Shown: positions 58,629-64,000 of the stretch, one piece after another | How positions within the stretch are numbered: position 1 is the stretch's first letter | How the letters are laid out: each line of letters starts with the position of its first letter | Source of the DNA: Microbotryum silenes-acaulis | Lineage: Eukaryota > Basidiomycota > Microbotryomycetes > Microbotryales > Microbotryaceae | Assembly: GCA_003665825.1 (NCBI GenBank) | Contig: QPFY01000001.1 | Location: forward strand, 2,101,001-2,165,000 | Direction: 5' to 3' | Length of the DNA: 64,000 bases | Program-made: the position numbers and the translations under genes | The notes under the pieces: generated by a model | Databases searched by the model: none | What the model was told of the DNA's origin: nothing | What the model saw: the letters and a program-made list of their open reading frames with translations, nothing else

Positions 58629-60952
58629 TCAAACATCGATCAAGCGTCCCGCATCAGATGACGATTCTTGTCGACGTTGATCATCTTCCTCTAATCGCTC
58701 GTCCGTGTCGTCGTCGCTCCCATCGCCCAGCGGCTCGAACCCAGCAGTCGACGATAACTCACTGATCGACGACACGGACGATGCCGTCGAAATGGCCGGC
58801 GTGAGCGCACTCCCGCCTTGTAGAGTCGAGGGCGTCACGGCGGGAGGGGCCAAAGGAGGTAGTGATGTTCGAGAGGGAGACAGGGATGAAGGGGCGGAGG
58901 TATCGGTCGAAGAGGTCGGTTTCGCCGAGAGTGTCGGAGATGCAGCATGAGCAGATGCGGGTAAGAGACTGCCGGTCGGTGTTGTCGGTGATGCCGTGTT
59001 CGATCCCAACGACAGATTGCCCATTGGTGCATTGATCGCCTCGGACACCATCGTTCGTGTCGACGGGGAACCGGGAGCAGAAGCATCAGACGGGCAGGTC
59101 GTGTCGAGCGAGCTTCGTTCGACGGGTGTGGCATTGCCAGCGGTTTGGGCGGCGGCGGCCGCCTTGTCACGATCTTCCCTTTCCTTGCGTTGACGCGCTT
59201 CATCCTCCAGCATCGAGATCCGCATCGCCTCCTCAATCATCAACTCCTCCAGATCCTGTCCCCCTAAACCCGCCAGCATCTCCGCCATCTCCTGATTCCG
59301 CCTTCGCGACGATCGACTCGATCGACCCGTCGCGTTTGAGTCCATCGCGGCCGCGACCTGTGCAGCGAATCCAGGTGGGAGTTGCATCGAGCTCATCGTC
59401 GGATTCGAACCGTCGCCCGCACGCCCTGAGGTGACTCCGACGGGAATGAGCCTTTCGCCGACCTGACGGAACACGATTCGACGGTTGGCCCGACGTGCGA
59501 CCGTCGCACGGATCGCTTCGACTTTGGCTTCCCAATCCGGGTGGACTTGGTCTAGATATATAGCAGATATAAGCACGTTGAATTAGAGGAGCGCGAGGCG
59601 GAAACGGACACAGACCGGATCCGCGAGAGCTTACCAGTGGTGACGACCTCCTTCTCCGTATGTGCGAACGACTTTCGCCGCCGTTTTTGTTCACCCGCGA
59701 CCCCCGCGACGATCGAGAAACTGCTTTCCGAGCTATTAATATCGTTTTGGGCGACCGTCGGTCTCGCCGGTGCCTGTCGAATTCGAGAGGAGTGTTCCTG
59801 AGTCAGCACGGGTCGCTCCGAAGCGCCAAAGCGTGTCGCACGAAGCACGATGCGGTACAGAAAAAAGGCTTACCATCTCCTTCGTGTAGACGCATCCAAA
59901 ATTGGGTTCCATGCAAAACGGACATGCCGCCGGTTCGGATTCGAGGTGGGTCGTGGTCGGTTCGGCACGCTTGATTTGCACAAAGCACTCGGTGCAGATG
60001 GGCTGGTCGCAACAGCGTGTATGGACCATCGGTGGAGGGTAGTACCTGTATGTTGACCATACGCAACGTCAGCTCATAATGATCGCTGCAGGTTCGCTGG
60101 GAGGTGCTAGAGCTGATAGCGTGACGGGCGCCACGAACGAGTCAACCGAGCCCCACAATCAGGCTCAGGCTCCGAGGCACGGCCCGGGTCCACCGTAAAC
60201 GAGAGCTCACGCCTGACTAAGCGACGGACGGACCCCTCGGCCCAGCATGACTAATCCGCGACGGCGACTCACAGGAAGCAGATGGGACACTCGACGGCTT
60301 TCCCGAGGTATTGTTTGGCGAGATCCTGACGTGCGACCTCGCGGTGGGGTCGGTTCGAGGTCGCCGCCGCCCGTCGTTCGCGATGCTTGATGAGCTCGGC
60401 CAGTCGTTCCCGATGGATCGTCGCGTGCGCCACGGCCACTTGCGAGTCCTTGCTCTTCCTCGTCGATCCCAACGGGGTCGTCTGCATCGTCGCTTCGGCC
60501 TCGATCACGGCTTCCACGGCCGAGGCGTGCGCATCCTCCAGCTTACGAGCGGCTTGCAGTTCGGCCTCATCGAGCGCCTCAACGATCTGCTCGACGGTCC
60601 ACTCGTCCTCGTAATCGTCGAGGCCGAGATGGAACGGCGCCAAGCGACGCTCGAGGATCAAGCGGTGCACGACCGGTCGAGAGTAGTCCTGCACACTCGA
60701 GGCAAACAAGTGACTCGAAGGTTCGAGCGTGCCGCCGTCGACGGTCTTGTTGCTCAGAGGCACGTCGGCGTTGGCGTGGCCATGCTGCGCGTTCGACGAG
60801 ACGGCGCCGTGGCCGTGACCGTGGCTGCCATGAGCGGCGGCGCCCTGGGCCGACCCATTCACGCTCGACGCCGTCGTCGATCGCGAACGGGAGAAGTGGC
60901 CCGATGGCGACGAGTGCTGCGACGACGATCCCGAAGATTGGTTGTTACCCAT
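58629..60952 (-). CDS. SIP5: SIP5-like protein with Cys-rich RING-type domain
   Basis: Homologue of the yeast Snf1-interacting protein Sip5. Start [15 protein letters not shown] at 60952; Gly2 and the Ser at position 6 make a good N-myristoylation site, so membrane attachment is likely. An upstream in-frame ATG at 61066 would hide this and is rejected. The N-terminus has a His/Gly/Ala-rich stretch and the Sip5 segment [20 protein letters not shown] and [20 protein letters not shown]. Then comes [16 protein letters not shown] joining [20 protein letters not shown], with a second Cys pair in [14 protein letters not shown]. Later exons include [20 protein letters not shown] and [20 protein letters not shown]. 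The C-terminus is Ser/Thr/Pro-rich and ends at 58629. Role in glucose signalling is inferred from yeast. Confidence 0.88.
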
Positions 60953-62351
60953 CGATGCAGCAGTCGAACGTGGGTAAGGCGGGAGGGGACGTGGGGAAGC
61001 CGGTTGCAACTGCGAGTTCGCTCGGTCGCACGAAAGCTGAGCGACGGAGACTGAGAGTGGTTTCACAAGGTAGACAGACCCTCACACCAAATTCCAGCGC
61101 GACCATAGCGCGACCGAGCTCGACAAAGGTGGGGGCGGCAGCGCGGCTGAGATCGCTGAGAAATAAAACACTCGGGGCGCGCATCGACGTTAATTTGGTG
61201 TAGCAGCAGCAAGGAGAATGATTAGTCACTACTGGGATGACGCGATGATCTCCCAATCGCGTTCCAACGCCGAGCTCGAGGTCGGTTCAAGTCCGCCGAG
61301 CAGTCCGATACGAGTAGCTTTTTTGATTTCGTACACTTCTTACCAAAGCAAGCAAAACGATGTCACAACCGTGCACTCCACTATTTTACGTGACCGTGAG
61401 AACGACCGCTCAATTGATCACCGGTCCTGGCGAAGAGGAGTCGAATCCGTCCGTCGTCGATGCCTCGCGCTCGGCGGCAAAAGGCTGACTTGGAAGGACT
61501 CATACGGGCCGGCTGCTGGGCTTGACGCCGTCGAGCCTTGGAAGCTCGGAATCTTGAATGCTCGAGAGACGTGGAAAGGTGGGGCAGATGTTTGGTGGAG
61601 GAGCTTAGTGCACGAGAGGGGGGTTGTGGCGGATCGGCGCAGACGCTCGCAAGCAAGACTTTCGAAGGGTCTTCACTACATGTGGTGTCGCCTAGGACCG
61701 CACCCTGAACCCATTCAAGACAGCGGTGATGGCTGCCTTTGTCCCTTTTTCAAAAGCTTCGCCCTGATCCATTACGATCAGGGCGAGGCAATTCCCGCAA
61801 GGAGCTGACGATTCGCCGATCCTCGATCGCCTTCAGTCTCCACACTAGCCCCACTCTTCCGTCATCCCGGGTCGACGCTCAAGGTCGATCTCACATTCGG
61901 ATAGAGGAAGGTTCACGGTACCCTCGTCATCAATGAGGATGCATGTACCCTAGTCCTGTCGCACGAGATAGCTTACTTCTAGTGTACGCATAAAAATTCC
62001 GCTGCACACGGTCTTCAAGTTATCTTCCAGACCATTCTTCACCTCCAACATTGCCAGCACGGCGATACGGCATGTGTCTAAGGGATCGTAACGGTTCGAT
62101 CCGATCGAGCCCCTTTCTTATGCTTGAAATTGCTCGTCGCGGTCCGCATATGGGGAGACTATCTTTTCGTTTTATCCTTCACGAACGGGAGTGGATCAAG
62201 AACGGCTTTCGTATTGCAATGACCTCAAGAGAAGGGGAGCGAAGCGACAGAGTTTTCGGCATGGGTCGCGCGGAGGAAGGCGGCGGAATCCATACCAGGC
62301 AACAGTATACGGCACGAATCCAGTCGAGATCACCTTTCGAACACTCGACAT
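60953..62351. other. 1.4-kb intergenic region
   Basis: Between the SIP5 start and the stop of the dehydrogenase gene. Two plus-strand open frames (61218-61808 and 62051-62410) have no family and ordinary composition. A perfect 10-bp inverted repeat lies at 61760-61785. Confidence 0.45.
61760..61785. repeat. Perfect inverted repeat, 10-bp stem, 6-nt loop
   Basis: CGCCCTGATC (61760-61769), loop CATTAC, GATCAGGGCG (61776-61785). It could be a hairpin in RNA or DNA or a dyad binding site. It lies about 800 bp upstream of SIP5 and 580 bp from the dehydrogenase stop, so it belongs clearly to neither gene. Confidence 0.85.
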
Positions 62352-63788
62352 CTAGAACGTCTCGGAGAAAGGACGCAAGTCAAGCTCTGTGTCAAAGAGG
62401 GAGATCGTAGCATCGGTCAGCACTGACTCCCTCGTCTGAAGGTCGGTACGACCCGTGTCTGAATGCCACTGACCGAGAGTCCAGGCCTGAATACTCAAGA
62501 GAGGAGTGATGAAGAAAAACACAGTGGTGGAACCAATCTTCATCAGCACAATCCTTGAATCAACATCGCGCCTTTCGCCACGCCAGCTTTCGGACTCACC
62601 GAGCGATGCTGCCTATGCAAGTTGACATACTCCTGCGCGATCGCGGTCGGTTCCAACCTCGTATCGGGCGCCTTCATCTCACCAAACATGCGGGTCAGGT
62701 TCTCGGTGTTGATGAAGCCGTCGAGGATGACGTGAGCGACGTGGATGTCCTTGGGTTGGAATTCTCGCGCGAGGGATTGACCTGCGAGGAACAGGGGCGG
62801 GTGAAGCGGAAGGAAGAGATTTTGGTGTCGCTTCAGTTTGAGTTCACCGAGGCGTACTGTTCTGCCATTCTACCAATCAGGTCCATGGAACGAGGGCGCT
62901 TACTCAAGCAGCGAAGACCAAACTTGGGCACAGCGAAGGACGACATCTGAGCGCCTCCCTTCAAAGCAGCGGTGGCCCCTGTATCAAGCAGTCCCCCAAA
63001 GAATCTATCGTCAGCACACTTGACCAGCCAGCACCCGTCGTTCAACAGCATCGTAAAGCTCAATCTAACCTACCCGAGAACAAAAGCGTTCCTCCACCGG
63101 TCTCCAGCAAGAGAGGGATGACTTGCTGTGAGAAGTGAAACGCGCCGAGAACGGCGATGTCGAGCCCGGTCTGCATGTCCTTGGTCGTCAACTCGAGGAA
63201 AGGTTTGCGCACGAAGGGGTTATTGACGGAGAAGATGGCCCTGAAAAGATATGACAGGCATGAAGATTCGTGGATTCAGTTGGTGTTCGTCGTTGGCGAA
63301 CTCGGTCCGAGGTTTGCTGGCGAGAGGGGCGTGAGAGCAGATGGCGCCCCACACGCTCACGTCCCAGTTAGTGAGTCACCACCCAACCCGCCTCGGGACG
63401 GAGGTCAGAACACCGCAGCACGGTCCAGCCCCAAGACTCACACCTTGAGCTGATGATCAGGCCACTTCTCCTTGATCTGACCAAAAGCCTTCGTCAACGA
63501 CTCGGGGTTCGAGGCATCGCATGCGAAAGGCTCGGCCTGTCCGACAGCGATGGAGTCGGTCGTACCCAGTCATCAGCCATTTAAGCACAAAAATCAACAG
63601 CCGGGCTGCTAAAGAGAACTCGCCACCCCACCCTTCTCACGAATCTCCTGCGCAAGAGCTTGTAAGCTATCCGGACGACGAGAAAGCAAAGCCACAGCAC
63701 CGGTCTCTTTCGCGAAGGCGTGGCCTAAGGCGGCACCTGTTCCGGGTCCCGCTCCGAGGAGGACGGTCAGGGTTTTTTGGGTCGACAT
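62352..63788 (-). CDS. Short-chain dehydrogenase/reductase with Phe at the catalytic Tyr position
   Basis: NAD(P)-binding Rossmann protein. Start MSTQKTLTVLLGAGPGTGAA (63788): the GAGPGTG dinucleotide motif replaces TGxxxGIG. Following exons give LGHAFAKETGAVALLSRRP, then AEPFACDASNPESLTKAFGQ, KPFLELTTKDMQTGLDIAVL and GAFHFSQQVIPLLLETGGGT. Where an SDR would have YxxxK, the exon reads SSFAVPKFGLRCLS, so the tyrosine is phenylalanine and the lysine is kept. A GTAAG donor interrupts there, and the next exon reads QSLAREFQPKDIHVAHVILD and GFINTE. The C-terminus LDLRPFSETF ends at 62352. About six exons. The FAxxK form defines a subgroup in fungi and bacteria. Substrate unknown. Confidence 0.83.
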
Positions 63789-64000
63789 GATGCTCTTGTG
63801 GAAGGGTATTGGGTGGCGGTTGGGATGGGAAGGAGGTCAAAAGGGAAACCTGGAGACGGTGCCCAACTTCTGATCGGTGGCCGGGGATGGCTTCCGAAAC
63901 CGCACGAGCTCGTGTCAGCATTTAGAGCCCCACGCGCCAGACGCGCAGATCCCGAGTCCATTTTAGTCACGCTAGTGCCTTTTCAGTCCGATTGCCATTT
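63789..64000. promoter_or_regulatory. Promoter region of SDR gene, window end
   Basis: 212 bp upstream of the dehydrogenase start. Any gene on the right flank is outside the window. Confidence 0.4.

Noticed and set aside
61218..61808. 196-codon plus-strand open frame
   Set aside because: No family, mixed codon use, and its end contains a perfect inverted repeat unrelated to coding. Treated as non-coding.

Overview
The window is a nuclear chromosome segment of a filamentous or yeast-like fungus. Coding regions are broken by many short spliceosomal introns (mostly about 50-130 bp, GT(G/A)AGT-type donors, CAG/TAG acceptors). Genes lie on both strands, often in tight divergent or convergent pairs. 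Gene content (MER3 meiotic helicase, Elongin A, GDS1-like winged-helix protein, fungal sigma-like GST, zinc-less Fpg glycosylase, SIP5, PFS2, PIS1) fits a basidiomycete. Codon style (C/G third positions, many TCG serines) and exon density would suit Pucciniomycotina, but that placement is only an inference. I see no rRNA, tRNA, transposon, CRISPR array or virus.

Layout. 1-13 kb: a two-domain chromate transporter (runs off the left edge), a mitochondrial helical-repeat protein, a secreted-type acyl-CoA-binding-domain protein, a glutathione S-transferase, a small unknown gene, a second acyl-CoA-binding-domain copy in inverted orientation, and RNase H1. 13-26 kb: UPF1 (nonsense-mediated decay), NTF2 (Ran import) and CCT4 (chaperonin) sharing one 221-bp promoter, a DUF4267-type membrane protein, a 2-kb gene-poor stretch, and Fpg DNA glycosylase. 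26-41 kb: two unrecognised proteins, a METTL21-type methyltransferase with an apparent frameshift, the 5.3-kb MER3/HFM1 helicase, Elongin A, a cytochrome b5-domain protein, and a mitochondrial protein of unknown function. 41-64 kb: a tail-anchored UBE2J-type E2, an EF-hand-like protein, phosphatidylinositol synthase, PFS2 (mRNA 3' processing), a GDS1-like regulator, a membrane-anchored GH5 mannanase-like enzyme, SIP5, and a short-chain dehydrogenase.

Most genes are unrelated housekeeping functions with no operon-like logic. There are themes: RNA metabolism (UPF1, PFS2, Elongin A, RNase H1), ER and lipid functions (PIS1, UBE2J, acyl-CoA binding), and genome maintenance (Fpg, MER3, RNase H1). 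The least ordinary items are the pair of acyl-CoA-binding-domain genes that appear to carry a signal peptide and share a block differing only at third codon positions, and the NTF2 gene, whose start codon is alone on its own coding exon, followed by 20-nt and 7-nt exons. Gene ends are supported by open frames, homology and splice-site phase. Exact 5' exons are less certain where stated.
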